Of a stretch of DNA of 64,000 nt, positions 7,330-16,340 are shown one piece after another; position 1 is the stretch's first letter; each line of letters begins with the position of its first letter. Origin of the DNA: an uncultured Sinobacteraceae bacterium (GTDB lineage Bacteria > Pseudomonadota > Gammaproteobacteria > Steroidobacterales > Steroidobacteraceae); NCBI GenBank assembly GCA_937902995.1, contig CALEKY010000094.1, positions 62,001-126,000 of the forward strand, read 5' to 3'. Both the position numbers and the translations under genes were made by a program. The notes under the pieces are model-generated. The model had not been told where the DNA came from and searched no databases. It worked only from the letters and a program-made list of their open reading frames with translations.

Positions 7330-8453
7330 ACAACGCAGCGACGTTTCAGCACGTCGTCCTTGATCGTTCTCCAGCTGGGGCTACGCGCCATGTGGTAAGG
7401 AGACGGGAAATGCGCCGTCGCGCCGAGTGCATCGGCTGCATGCCAGCCCCAACGCGGGTCATCGAGGAATGCTCGTGCAAGCGCAACCAGATCCGCCCTG
7501 CCCTCTGCGATCACAGCAGCAGCTTGCTGAGGCTCGACAATCAGGCCGACTGCACGCGTCTTGATGCCGACTTCGCGTTTGAGACGCTCGGCGAACGGAA
7601 CTTGATAACCAGGCTCCACCGGAACCTTGATCGGTACATTGCCGCCGCTCGAAGCGCACACGAACTCCACGCCGACATCGCGGGCCGCCCGCACGAAACT
7701 GATCGTCTGCTCGATGTCCCAGCCGCCTTCGACCCAGTCCGTCGCGGAGACGCGTATGCCCAGCGGCACTGACGCAGGCAATGCATCGCGCACGGCGCGC
7801 AAAGTCATCAGCGGGAAACGCATCCGATTCTCGAGCGAGCCGCCGAAACGGTCGGTGCGCCGATTCGAGAGCGGCGACAGGAACTCGTGCATCAAGTAGC
7901 CGTGCGCGCAATGCAGCTCGACGATTTCGAATCCGGCGCGTACCGCACGCTTGGCTGCTGCCACGAACTTCTCCACCAACTCTTCGATTTCGACTTCCGT
8001 CAATGCGTGCGGCACGTTCCAACCTTCGTCGAACGGCAGCGGGCTCGGAGCTACAGTCTGCCAAGGATCCTCATTCGGCTGTAACGGACCGCCGCCCATC
8101 CAAGGCACGCGATTCGATGCCTTGCGACCCGCATGTGCGAGCTGAATTCCGAACCGGGTCGGGCCGGCAAACCGACGAGCGGCCGCCAATGCGCGGGCGA
8201 TCGTGGCTTCGTTGTCGTCCGAGTACAGACCGAGGCAGCCATGCGTGATGCGTCCGCGGCGCTCGACAGCCGTCGCTTCGACGACGACCCAGCCGGCACC
8301 GCTGTAGCCGAGCTGAACCCAATGCTGAAGATGCCAGTCGGTCGCCGAACCGTCGTTTGCACTGTACTGGCACATCGGCGAGACGACGATGCGATTCGGA
8401 ACTTCCAGGGTTCCCAGTGTCAGGGGCACGAATAAAGGACTGGTTTCACTCAT
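7326..8453 (-). CDS. NADH:flavin oxidoreductase, Old Yellow Enzyme (YqjM class)
   Basis: 375-residue TIM-barrel flavoprotein expected to bind FMN and reduce activated C=C bonds with NAD(P)H. The N-terminal RIVVSPMCQYSANDG is the hallmark of the YqjM (thermophilic-like) class; its Cys modulates the flavin potential. VELHCAHGYLMHEFLSP supplies the paired active-site His residues, followed by SNRRTDRFGGSLENRMRFP, and RADLVALARAFLDDPRWG lies near the C-terminus. Full length. It is upstream of and overlapping marC. The physiological substrate is unknown; xenobiotic or electrophile detoxification is typical for the family. Confidence 0.93.
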   Translation of the reverse strand: MSETSPLFVPLTLGTLEVPNRIVVSPMCQYSANDGSATDWHLQHWVQLGYSGAGWVVVEATAVERRGRITHGCLGLYSDDNEATIARALAAARRFAGPTRFGIQLAHAGRKASNRVPWMGGGPLQPNEDPWQTVAPSPLPFDEGWNVPHALTEVEIEELVEKFVAAAKRAVRAGFEIVELHCAHGYLMHEFLSPLSNRRTDRFGGSLENRMRFPLMTLRAVRDALPASVPLGIRVSATDWVEGGWDIEQTISFVRAARDVGVEFVCASSGGNVPIKVPVEPGYQVPFAERLKREVGIKTRAVGLIVEPQQAAAVIAEGRADLVALARAFLDDPRWGWHAADALGATAHFPSPYHMARSPSWRTIKDDVLKRRCVV

Positions 8454-8520
8454 CGCGATTCCGAAGAACTTAGTTGTGCGACTTGTGGTGCCGAGCTTCT
8501 CTGCAGCTCGCCCTCACCCC

Positions 8521-9462
8521 TCAATAGCACACGCGATTGCGGCCAGCATTCTTGGCCTTGTAGAGCATCTCGTCGGCCGCCGCATACAGCTGCGTGACTG
8601 TCATGACCGGCGCCAACTGCGCGGCGCCGATCGACACGGTCACCCGCAGCTCCTGCCCTTCCGCCATGAAAACCTGGCTGGCGACGAGCGAGCGCAGATC
8701 TTCGGCAATGCGCACCGCCGCGGACAACGATGTCTCCGGCAACACCAAACAGAACTCCTCGCCGCCGTAACGGGCCAGCTTGTCGCTCGGCCGAATCCGC
8801 TTCTGCAAGGCCGCTGCCACGCCGCGCAGCACAGAATCGCCGGTCAAATGGCCGTAGTTGTCGTTGATGCTCTTGAAATGATCGATATCGATCATGAGCA
8901 GCGAAAGGTGCCGTCCCTGTCGTTGCGCGCGCGGCACTTCCTCGGCCAGAACGGCGTCGAGCTGCTTGCGGTTCGCCAAGTTCGTCAGCCCGTCCGTAAT
9001 GGCCATGCGGAAGACGATGTCGTGGTATTGCGCTTCGACGTCGTCGCCGGTCAGGAACTTGAAAATCGTATCGCCGATCGAGAATTGATCGCCGCGGCGC
9101 AGCCGGCGCTCCTTGACGCGCTGCGCATCGTCGTTGACGAACGTGCCGTTCGTCGAGCCCACGTCGATCAAGTAAACCCCGTCGGGACGGCGTTCCAGAC
9201 GCGCGTGGCGACGCGACACGCAATCGCTCTTGAGCACGATGTCGTTGTCGCGCCCGCGGCCGATGGCGACCGAGGGAAGCGATAGAACGTAGCGCCGCCC
9301 CAGCTCCGACGACGAAGGCGCATAGATCACGACCAAGCAGTCTTCGCCCGTGCGTTGGACCCTGAGCCCATCCAGGCGGGTCACCCGGGTCTGCAATTCG
9401 TACTCGGCATCCACGGCAAAGCGATCCCTCTGCGGGCACTGAAGCGTGAGGGGGAGCTGCAA
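8521..9462 (-). CDS. FHA-GGDEF diguanylate cyclase
   Basis: 313 residues from TTG 9462. A better start may be GTG at 9414, which has AGGGA just upstream. Residues ~50-125 form an FHA phosphothreonine-binding domain (VAIGRGRDNDIVLKSDCVSR, RHARL, GSTNGTFVND). Residues ~150-313 form a GGDEF domain with the intact catalytic signature ARYGGEEFCLVLPE. RPSD sits five residues before it, the RxxD inhibitory site for c-di-GMP feedback. There is no membrane segment, so it should be a cytoplasmic cyclase that makes c-di-GMP, probably recruited or switched by a Thr-phosphorylated partner. No Ser/Thr kinase is encoded in this window. Confidence 0.9.
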   Translation of the reverse strand: MQLPLTLQCPQRDRFAVDAEYELQTRVTRLDGLRVQRTGEDCLVVIYAPSSSELGRRYVLSLPSVAIGRGRDNDIVLKSDCVSRRHARLERRPDGVYLIDVGSTNGTFVNDDAQRVKERRLRRGDQFSIGDTIFKFLTGDDVEAQYHDIVFRMAITDGLTNLANRKQLDAVLAEEVPRAQRQGRHLSLLMIDIDHFKSINDNYGHLTGDSVLRGVAAALQKRIRPSDKLARYGGEEFCLVLPETSLSAAVRIAEDLRSLVASQVFMAEGQELRVTVSIGAAQLAPVMTVTQLYAAADEMLYKAKNAGRNRVCY

Positions 9463-9610
9463 GCCTACCGTTACGCGATCTGGCTGCCAACACGGGCCCG
9501 ACCGCCAGCTCGCGACTTACCGCGATGCCGGAATGCTCGCGACCCTCGCAGGAACGCCGCCAGACCGTTTCGTCATGAGGGTATGACAGCGCGCGATGCG
9601 CGCTCGGCGC

Positions 9611-9982
9611 TTACGCCGAGGGGATGAACTCGTCGTCGCCCTGGTGGGCTCGCTCGAACTTCAGGAAATCGTAGTAGCCGCACACGTTGCCGTAAGGATA
9701 GCGGCGGCAGACATTCGGCCGAGCTTCATAGACGGTGCAGCGGCGCTCGTCCCGATCGAAGAAGCGGCATACGCTCTTGTAAATATGATCCTTCTGGTGC
9801 CGCAGAATGCGCTCGTCGACCTCTTTCGTCTTGTAACGGTACGTGAAGCGGTCGCGCGCCTGACGAAACGAAATACCGAAATAGCGTGCCAGCCGCTGAA
9901 TGTCGAAATCGCTCACCGCGATTCGCGAATGACTGCAGCAATAACCCGGGCACTCGAGACAGTTATAACGAGGACGAGACAT
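9611..9982 (-). CDS. YkgJ-family cysteine-cluster protein
   Basis: 123 residues. The cysteine pattern of the YkgJ/UPF0153 family (putative zinc- or iron-chelating) is present: CLECPGYCC at the N-terminus, then CRFFDRDERRCTVYEARPNV, C, and NVCG near the C-terminus. Function of the family is not established. It begins 24 bp downstream of the folA stop on the minus strand, so it is probably the last gene of the lgt-thyA-SET-folA operon. Confidence 0.85.
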   Translation of the reverse strand: MSRPRYNCLECPGYCCSHSRIAVSDFDIQRLARYFGISFRQARDRFTYRYKTKEVDERILRHQKDHIYKSVCRFFDRDERRCTVYEARPNVCRRYPYGNVCGYYDFLKFERAHQGDDEFIPSA

Positions 9983-10005
9983 GCGATGTTGATTCCGCTC
10001 GACAA

Positions 10006-10494
10006 TTATGCGATCCGCTCCAGATCGAGGAACGTGAAACCGAAGGCGTGACGGTCATCGGCCGGATGAGTCGCGATCACTCTCTCGCGCCACGCACCTG
10101 CAGCCAAGGCGGGGAAATAGGCGTCGCCGTCGACCTTCGCATGCACACGCGTCATGTGGATCACATCGACGAATGATAGCGCCTGCGCATACAGCTCGGC
10201 GCCACCGATGACCACCAATTCTTCGGCCGCGCCAGCAGCTTGCCTCGCCTCGTCAATCGAGCTCACGACGAGGCAACCCGGTAGCGTCAGCCCGCGCTGC
10301 CTGCTGATCACGATGTTCGTGCGCCCCGGCAAAGGGCGACCGATCGATTCGTGCGTCTTGCGCCCCATCAGAATCGGCTTACCCATCGTCAGCGCTTTGA
10401 AGCGCTTCAGATCGTCGGGCAGATGCCAAGGCAAGGCATTGCCGGTCCCGATCACGCCGTTCTCAGCGGCGGCAACGACGATGGAGATCCGCAT
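10006..10494 (-). CDS. folA: dihydrofolate reductase
   Basis: 162 residues, standard length. It reduces dihydrofolate to tetrahydrofolate with NADPH, regenerating the folate that ThyA oxidises. Motifs: ISIVVAAAENGVIG, NALPWHLPDDLKRFKALT with the catalytic Asp, the NADPH-binding MGRKTHESIGRPLPGR, and VIGGAELYAQAL. The start ATG at 10494 lies 8 bp after the stop of the SET-domain gene. It belongs to the minus-strand cluster with thyA and lgt. Trimethoprim sensitivity cannot be judged. Confidence 0.97.
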   Translation of the reverse strand: MRISIVVAAAENGVIGTGNALPWHLPDDLKRFKALTMGKPILMGRKTHESIGRPLPGRTNIVISRQRGLTLPGCLVVSSIDEARQAAGAAEELVVIGGAELYAQALSFVDVIHMTRVHAKVDGDAYFPALAAGAWRERVIATHPADDRHAFGFTFLDLERIA

Positions 10495-10501
10495 GCCGCG
10501 C

Positions 10502-11131
10502 TCAGCTCTTGCGTTTCGCCCGCTTCGTCTTGCGCTGCGCTTGCTTGCGTTGCTTCTTCTTCGTTGCCTTCTTTTTCTTCTTCTTGTCGATCGGCTCCGG
10601 ATCGAGCATCGTCCCGCGGCAATTTTTCGCGCCGCAGCGGCACGCATAGAGCGCCAGGTCCGCCGGGTCGTCGGTGCTCTCCCAGGTCAATTGATAGTCG
10701 TAACCGAGCTCTTCGCCCGGCTTGATGTCGCGGATGGCATCGATGAAGACGCGGCTACCCTCGATCACGGTCTCGCAGTTCGGGTCGCAGCTATGGTTGA
10801 TGAACCGCGCGTCGTTGCCGTTCACGCCCGCATCGATGACCGTGCGGTTGCTCGCGATGAACAAGAACGTGTGGCCGTCGTCCATGCCTTTCTCTTCATA
10901 GCGCCGATCGGCCTCGGCGTGCGAAATGCGCTCGCCGAGATACTCGATGATGCGGGTGCCCTTTTTGATCGGCGCGACGGCGTAGACCCCCTTGCCGTGA
11001 ATCTTCGAGTCGCGAGCTTCGATCAGCGGCGAGCTGACAATGGGCGCATTTTTCCCGGCTTTTCGTTGCGGACGCTTGGACTTGGACGTTGACGTACCGC
11101 GAGAGCGCTCGCGGCTCTTTGACTTGGCCAT
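10502..11131 (-). CDS. SET-domain protein (lysine methyltransferase-like) with basic tails
   Basis: 209 residues. A full SET domain spans about 34-150: GKGVYAVAPIKKGTRIIEYL at the start, NHSCDPNC at 112-119 (the SAM/substrate pseudoknot motif) and GEELGYDY at 139-146 with the catalytic Tyr. A post-SET cluster CxCx4C (C164, C166, C171) matches the zinc-binding post-SET of eukaryotic histone lysine methyltransferases. Both ends are very basic: residues 1-27 are rich in Lys/Arg/Ser, and 183-209 is nearly all Lys/Arg/Gln. The tails suggest nucleic-acid or nucleoid association. It sits between thyA and folA on the same strand. Substrate unknown; protein-lysine methylation is inferred from the fold. 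Confidence 0.9.
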   Translation of the reverse strand: MAKSKSRERSRGTSTSKSKRPQRKAGKNAPIVSSPLIEARDSKIHGKGVYAVAPIKKGTRIIEYLGERISHAEADRRYEEKGMDDGHTFLFIASNRTVIDAGVNGNDARFINHSCDPNCETVIEGSRVFIDAIRDIKPGEELGYDYQLTWESTDDPADLALYACRCGAKNCRGTMLDPEPIDKKKKKKATKKKQRKQAQRKTKRAKRKS

Positions 11132-11178
11132 GGGCGTGTGTAAGTGAGGAAGGAATCCGACTGTTGATGGGCCGCCGC

Positions 11179-11973
11179 TCAAACGGCGACGGGTGCTTTG
11201 ATGTGCGGGTGAGCCCGATAGCCCACGATCTCGAAGTCCTCGTACTCGTATTCGAAGATCGAAGGCGGCCGCCGCTTGATGTTCAGACGCGGCAACTCGT
11301 ACGGCGTGCGCGTGAGCTGCTCGTCCGCCTGCTCCAAGTGATTCAGGTACAGGTGGCAGTCGCCGCCCGTCCAGATGAGCTCGCCGACCTCGAGGTCGCA
11401 TTGCTGGGCAAACATGTGAGTGAGCAAGGCGTACGAAGCGATGTTGAACGGCACGCCGAGAAACAAATCGGCGCTGCGTTGATAAAGCTGGCAGGAAAGC
11501 TTGCCGTTTCCCACCCAGAATTGGAACAGGGCATGGCAAGGCGTCAATGCCATCTGCTCGAGCTCGCCCACATTCCACGCATTCACGATGATGCGGCGCG
11601 AATCCGGATTGCGGCGAATCAGATCGACCGTCCTGCTGATCTGATCGATGGGCTTGCCGTCCGGTGCCGGCCACGAACGCCATTGCCGGCCGTAGACCGG
11701 ACCCAAATCGCCGTTCTCGTCCGCCCATTCATCCCAGATGGTCACGCCGTGGTCGCGCAAGAACTTGATGTTCGTGTCCCCGCGCAGGAACCACAGCAGC
11801 TCGTAAACGATCGACCGCGTGTGCAGTTTCTTGGTCGTAACGAGCGGAAAACCCTGCGACAGATCGAATCGCATCTGGTACCCGAACACGGAGAGCGTAC
11901 CGGTGCCGGTGCGGTCATCCTTGCGGATGCCGTGCTCGCGGACGTGGCGCAATAGATCGAGATACTGTTTCAT
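11179..11973 (-). CDS. thyA: thymidylate synthase
   Basis: 264 residues, identical in length to E. coli ThyA. It methylates dUMP to dTMP using methylene-tetrahydrofolate and yields dihydrofolate. Motifs: RTGTGTLSVFGYQMRFDL, VYGRQWRSW, and the nucleophile segment LTPCHALFQFWV. The last usually reads with Phe where this has Leu, a mild change. The C-terminus ends AHPHIKAPVAV, as in the family. It is downstream of lgt and upstream of the SET gene and folA. Confidence 0.97.
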   Translation of the reverse strand: MKQYLDLLRHVREHGIRKDDRTGTGTLSVFGYQMRFDLSQGFPLVTTKKLHTRSIVYELLWFLRGDTNIKFLRDHGVTIWDEWADENGDLGPVYGRQWRSWPAPDGKPIDQISRTVDLIRRNPDSRRIIVNAWNVGELEQMALTPCHALFQFWVGNGKLSCQLYQRSADLFLGVPFNIASYALLTHMFAQQCDLEVGELIWTGGDCHLYLNHLEQADEQLTRTPYELPRLNIKRRPPSIFEYEYEDFEIVGYRAHPHIKAPVAV

Positions 11974-12050
11974 GCCGATCGACTAACGGTGAGCAAATTC
12001 CGCGATTACCCGTTGCAATTCCATCTCGGTCCTATGCGGCACGGCATGCG

Positions 12051-12926
12051 CTAGCGCGCGGCTGCAACCACGTTTCCGCTGGGCTCGTTGCGGCGATAGG
12101 CGATCACCAACAGCGCAATGCCCGCGAGGATCATCGGCAGCGACAGAATCTGCCCCATCGTGACCCAGCCGAACAGCAGATAGCCGCGATTCTCGTCCGG
12201 AATGCGTACGAACTCGACGACGAATCGTGCCACGCCATAGCAAATCAGGAACAGCCCGCTGGGTGCAAGGCGGGGCCGCGGCTTCGACGTGAACGTCCAA
12301 AGAATGAGGAACAAGACGAGCCCTTCGAGCAGTCCCTCGTAGAGCTGCGATGCATGTAGCTGAAGCACGCACGGCGAGATGTCGAACCGTTCGCACAGGC
12401 TCAGAGCCTCGTAGCGCTGCGTCGGGTACAGCTTCTCGGGATCGACGACGAACCCCCAAGGCACCGTCGTCGGCTTGCCCCACAGCTCTCCGTTGATGAA
12501 GTTTGCGATGCGAACCGAGAGGATCCCGAGCCCGGGCAGCGGCGCAATGAAATCGAACATGTCGGCGATGCGATGTCCGCGCTTGCGGGCGAGGATCGAT
12601 TCGGCCAGCAGCACGCCGAGCAAGCCGCCGTGAAACGACATGCCGCCTTCCCAAACGCGGACGATCATCCACGGCTCGACGACGAAGCGCTCGAACCCGT
12701 AGAACAGCACCCAACCGATACGGCCGCCGAGAATGGCCCCCAATGCGCCATAAAAAATGATGTCGTCGACATCGGTCGGCTTCCACGTCGAGCCGGGTAC
12801 CGCCGCGCGCTTCCGGCCGAGCCACCACGCGATCGCAAACGCAATGACGTAAGTGACTCCATACCAGCGCACGGCGACTGGCCCGATGGGAAAGATGACG
12901 GGATCGATCGCGGGATACGTCAGCAT
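12051..12926 (-). CDS. lgt: prolipoprotein diacylglyceryl transferase
   Basis: Inner-membrane enzyme that transfers diacylglycerol from phosphatidylglycerol to the lipobox Cys of prolipoproteins. 291 residues with about seven membrane helices. Signature motifs: WYGVTYVIAFAIAWWLG at the N-terminus, GGRIGWVLFY, GGMSFHGGLLG, and the Lgt signature RIANFINGELWGKPTTVPWG. The start ATG at 12926 follows rlmI on the same strand by 85 bp, and thyA follows lgt after 77 bp. This is the common lgt-thyA order. Confidence 0.96.
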   Translation of the reverse strand: MLTYPAIDPVIFPIGPVAVRWYGVTYVIAFAIAWWLGRKRAAVPGSTWKPTDVDDIIFYGALGAILGGRIGWVLFYGFERFVVEPWMIVRVWEGGMSFHGGLLGVLLAESILARKRGHRIADMFDFIAPLPGLGILSVRIANFINGELWGKPTTVPWGFVVDPEKLYPTQRYEALSLCERFDISPCVLQLHASQLYEGLLEGLVLFLILWTFTSKPRPRLAPSGLFLICYGVARFVVEFVRIPDENRGYLLFGWVTMGQILSLPMILAGIALLVIAYRRNEPSGNVVAAAR

Positions 12927-13011
12927 ATGACCCGCGATGGTAACGAAAACGCCGGCCCTCGACTCCCCTTTCGGCTGATGCGACCTGACGATCGGGCGCT
13001 CGAGTCCGCGC

Positions 13012-14211
13012 TCATTCCAGGGTGGCGCGGCAAAAGAATGCCTTGAGATAGCGCGTTTCGGGGATGGCCGGGTGGATCGGATGGTCGGGCGCCTGACCGC
13101 CGACCTCGACGATCTGCACGAACCGGCTCACGTGACGGGCGGCGCGTTGAATGGCGGCAACGAGATTGTCCGGGCTCAAGTGATAGGAGCAGGAACAGGA
13201 AACGACGATGCCGTCGCGATCGAGAAGCTGCAGCGCAAGCTGATTCAGCCGCTTGTAGGCGGCCTCGCCTTTCGGAATGTCCTTCTTTCGCTTGATGAAC
13301 GCCGGCGGATCGATCACGACCACGTCGAAGCGTCGACGCTCGGCATGCAGCGACCCCATCACCTCGAAGGCGTCGCCGCGCATCACGTTCGGCTTCAAGC
13401 CGTTCGATGCCGCGCTCGCCTGCAAACCCTCGAGCGCCTCGGCCGAAGAGTCGACGCACGTCACCTCCGTCGCGCCGGCGCGCAACGCACCGAGCCCCCA
13501 AGCGCCCAGATAGCTGAAGACATCGAGCACGCGCGCTCCGCCGACATACTTGCGCAATGCGAGCCGATTCGCCGCCTGATCGTAAAACCATCCCGTTTTC
13601 TGACCCGAGCCGAGCGGCACCCGAAACGTCACGCCGCCCTCCTCGACATCGATCGTCTCGGGCGGCTCGCCGAACGCCGTTTCGATGTAGTGCGGCAGAC
13701 CCTCGAGATCGCGCGCGCCGCTATCGTTCTTCCAGATCAAGGCGCGCGGCGCCACGACCTTCATGACCGCTTCTTGAATCTCGGCCTTGAGCCGTTCCAT
13801 GCCGGCCGTCGCGATCTGTCCGACGACGATGTCGCCGAAGCGATCGAGCACGAGGCCCGGCAACCCGTCAGCTTCGCCGTATACGAGTCGATAGAACGGC
13901 CGGTCGTATAAAGCACGGCGCAGCGATTGCGCCACTTGGAGCCGGTGCACGAACAGCGATTTCGCCGGCGGATGGTCGGGATCGCGCCCGAGAATGCGCG
14001 CACTGATGAGCGAGGCCGGATTGACGTAGCCGTAGCCGAGGAACTTGCCGCGATCGCTGACGACGCTGCACAGCGCACCGGGCTCGAAGCTCGTGAGCGG
14101 CGTACGCGCGGTGTCCACTTCGTTTGAAAACACCCACAGGTGTCCCCCGGAAATACGACGGTCCTCGCGCGGTTTGAGCCGCAGCTCGGGAAAAACGTTG
14201 GCGTTAGGCAT
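13012..14211 (-). CDS. rlmI: class I SAM-dependent 23S rRNA m5C methyltransferase (RlmI-like)
   Basis: About 399 residues from ATG 14211, which has GAGG just upstream; an in-frame ATG at 14226 lacks one. An N-terminal PUA-type RNA-binding domain (GGHLWVFSNEVD) is followed by an EEHEDxh-like middle domain and a Rossmann SAM domain. Motifs: GWFYDQAANRLALRKYV, RVLDVFSYLGAWGLGALRAG (motif I), VVIDPPAFIKRKKDI and the motif VVSCSCSYHL with the catalytic Cys. It matches RlmI (YccW), which methylates C1962 of 23S rRNA. Divergent from the DUF255 gene. Confidence 0.92.
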   Translation of the reverse strand: MPNANVFPELRLKPREDRRISGGHLWVFSNEVDTARTPLTSFEPGALCSVVSDRGKFLGYGYVNPASLISARILGRDPDHPPAKSLFVHRLQVAQSLRRALYDRPFYRLVYGEADGLPGLVLDRFGDIVVGQIATAGMERLKAEIQEAVMKVVAPRALIWKNDSGARDLEGLPHYIETAFGEPPETIDVEEGGVTFRVPLGSGQKTGWFYDQAANRLALRKYVGGARVLDVFSYLGAWGLGALRAGATEVTCVDSSAEALEGLQASAASNGLKPNVMRGDAFEVMGSLHAERRRFDVVVIDPPAFIKRKKDIPKGEAAYKRLNQLALQLLDRDGIVVSCSCSYHLSPDNLVAAIQRAARHVSRFVQIVEVGGQAPDHPIHPAIPETRYLKAFFCRATLE

Positions 14212-14254
14212 TCGGCCTCGAGGCATGACGCTGCAATTGCACTATTCTACGCGC

Positions 14255-16327
14255 ATGACAGCCCTCGAAACCGCGCACCGTAATCGACTCGCCGACGAGA
14301 CGAGCCCGTATCTGCTGCAACACGCCCACAATCCCGTCGACTGGTACCCGTGGGGCCCCGAAGCGCTCGAACGTGCGCGCCGCGAGGACAAGCCCATCCT
14401 GCTTTCGATCGGCTATTCGGCGTGCCACTGGTGCCACGTCATGGCACACGAATCGTTCGAGGATCCTCAGATCGCGGCGCTCATGAACGAGCTGTTCGTG
14501 AACATCAAAGTCGATCGCGAAGAACGCCCGGATCTCGACCGCATTTATCAGCTCGCCTATCAGATGCTGATTCGGCATGCCGGCGGATGGCCGCTCACGA
14601 TGTTTCTGTCGCCCGAGGATCAACAGCCGTTCTTCGGCGGTACCTATTTCCCCAAAGAGCCGCGCTACGGAATGCCCGGCTTCGGCGATTTATTGAAGCG
14701 CGTCGCCGAGTTTTATCGCACACGGCGGGACGACATCCGTGCGCAAGGCTCGGCGCTTCAGCAAGCGTTCGCGGAAATGCTGCCGCCGCCAAGCGACGGA
14801 CGGCCGCTCTCGCGCGAACCGCTGGAACAGGCGCGCGCCGCGCTCGCTCAGGATTTCGATGCCGAGTTCGGCGGCTTCGGCGGCGCGCCCAAATTCCCGC
14901 ATCCGACGAATATCGCTTTCCTGCTGCGCGAGTGGCGCAGAAGCGCCGGCACCGACTCGCCGGACTTGCACTCGCTCTACATGGCCACGCTGACCTTGAC
15001 GCGCATGGCCGAAGGCGGGATCTACGATCAGCTGGGCGGCGGATTCGCACGCTACTCCGTCGACCGGTACTGGATGATTCCCCACTTCGAGAAAATGCTC
15101 TATGACAACGCGCAGCTCCTCGCCGTGTATGCGCAGGCGAGCACGGCAACGGGCGACTCGCTGTTTCAGCGCATTGCATCGGAAACTGCGGACTGGATGA
15201 TTCGCGAGATGCAAGCGCCCGAAGGCGGCTTCTGGTCGAGCCTGGATGCCGATTCGGAGGGCCACGAAGGCAAGTTCTATGTCTGGGACGTCGCAGAGGT
15301 CCGCGAACGCCTCCCGCAGGAGACGTTCGATGTTTTCGCTCGCCGTTTCGGTCTCGATCGCGAGCCGAACTTCGAAGGCAAGTGGCAGTTGCACGTTTGT
15401 CGTTCGGTCGACGACATCGCCGACGAATTGGGACTGTGCACAAAGGATGTGAATACGCATCTCGAACGCGCGCGAGAGATTCTGCTTGGCCCGCGTAACG
15501 CGCGTGTACGACCTGGACGCGACGAGAAGATCCTAACGTCGTGGAACGGCCTTGCGATTGCAGCACTTTCCATCGCCGCACGGTCGCTACGGCGGCCGGA
15601 GCTCGACGCTGCTGCGACGCGCGCGATCGATTTCATTCGCGAGAAGCTGTGGCACGACGAACGCTTGCTTGCCACTTACAAGGACGGCCGAGCACGGTTC
15701 CCGGCCTACCTAGACGACTATGCCTTCTTGCTCGACGGCCTGCTCGAAGCGCTGCAAACGCGTTGGCGCAGCGAAGATTTACATTTCGCACAACGGCTGG
15801 CCGACGTCTTGCTCGCTCATTTCCAGGATCGGTCCGCAGGAGGTTTCTTCTTCACCTCCGACGATCACGAAGCGCTGATTCACCGCTCGAAATCGTTTGC
15901 CGACGAATCCTTGCCGGCTGGCAATGCCGTCGCGGCACATGCGCTGTTGAAGCTCGGCCTGTTGCTCGGCGAGCCCCGCTACCTCGATGCAGCGGAAAGC
16001 ACGCTACGCGCTGCGCTCGGCGCGATCGATCGATATCCGCACGCACATTGCGGAATGTTGCTTGCGCTCGAAGATCTGCTCGATCCGCCGGCCATCGCCA
16101 TCGTGCGAGGCGATGCCACCGAAGCCGAGGACTGGCGCGACGAGCTGACCAAGCTCTATGCGCCGAAACGCCTCGTGTTCGCGATTCCGAATTCGGCAGC
16201 GAGCTTGCCGGCGGGACTCGCCGAAAAGGCGCCGCGCGAAGAAACCGTCGCGTACATTTGTCGCGGAATGACGTGCTCGGAACCCGTGCGGTCCTTGTCC
16301 GCACTCATCGCGCTCACGCAAAGCTGA
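14255..16327 (+). CDS. thioredoxin-fold / DUF255 protein (YyaL/SPATA20 family)
   Basis: 690 residues from ATG 14255. The N-terminus NRLADETSPYLLQHAHNPVD and the thioredoxin-like segment YSACHWCHVMAHESF with its CHWCH motif identify the DUF255 family. The rest is an alpha/alpha-toroid related to N-acylglucosamine 2-epimerase and cellobiose epimerases (MAEGGIYDQLGGGFARYSVD, HFEKMLYDNAQLL, LTSWNGLAIAALS). The family is widespread and has no firmly established reaction. Full length. It is divergent from rlmI; the intergenic space is only 43 bp, so promoters must overlap. Confidence 0.9.
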   Translation: MTALETAHRNRLADETSPYLLQHAHNPVDWYPWGPEALERARREDKPILLSIGYSACHWCHVMAHESFEDPQIAALMNELFVNIKVDREERPDLDRIYQLAYQMLIRHAGGWPLTMFLSPEDQQPFFGGTYFPKEPRYGMPGFGDLLKRVAEFYRTRRDDIRAQGSALQQAFAEMLPPPSDGRPLSREPLEQARAALAQDFDAEFGGFGGAPKFPHPTNIAFLLREWRRSAGTDSPDLHSLYMATLTLTRMAEGGIYDQLGGGFARYSVDRYWMIPHFEKMLYDNAQLLAVYAQASTATGDSLFQRIASETADWMIREMQAPEGGFWSSLDADSEGHEGKFYVWDVAEVRERLPQETFDVFARRFGLDREPNFEGKWQLHVCRSVDDIADELGLCTKDVNTHLERAREILLGPRNARVRPGRDEKILTSWNGLAIAALSIAARSLRRPELDAAATRAIDFIREKLWHDERLLATYKDGRARFPAYLDDYAFLLDGLLEALQTRWRSEDLHFAQRLADVLLAHFQDRSAGGFFFTSDDHEALIHRSKSFADESLPAGNAVAAHALLKLGLLLGEPRYLDAAESTLRAALGAIDRYPHAHCGMLLALEDLLDPPAIAIVRGDATEAEDWRDELTKLYAPKRLVFAIPNSAASLPAGLAEKAPREETVAYICRGMTCSEPVRSLSALIALTQS

Positions 16328-16340
16328 TTGCCGCGCCGGC

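Noticed and set aside
9580..9615. Palindromic stretch with CTCGGCG-CTTA-CGCCGAG near the YkgJ gene end
   Set aside because: Short, no U-run, and overlaps the coding end; too common in GC-rich DNA to call a terminator.
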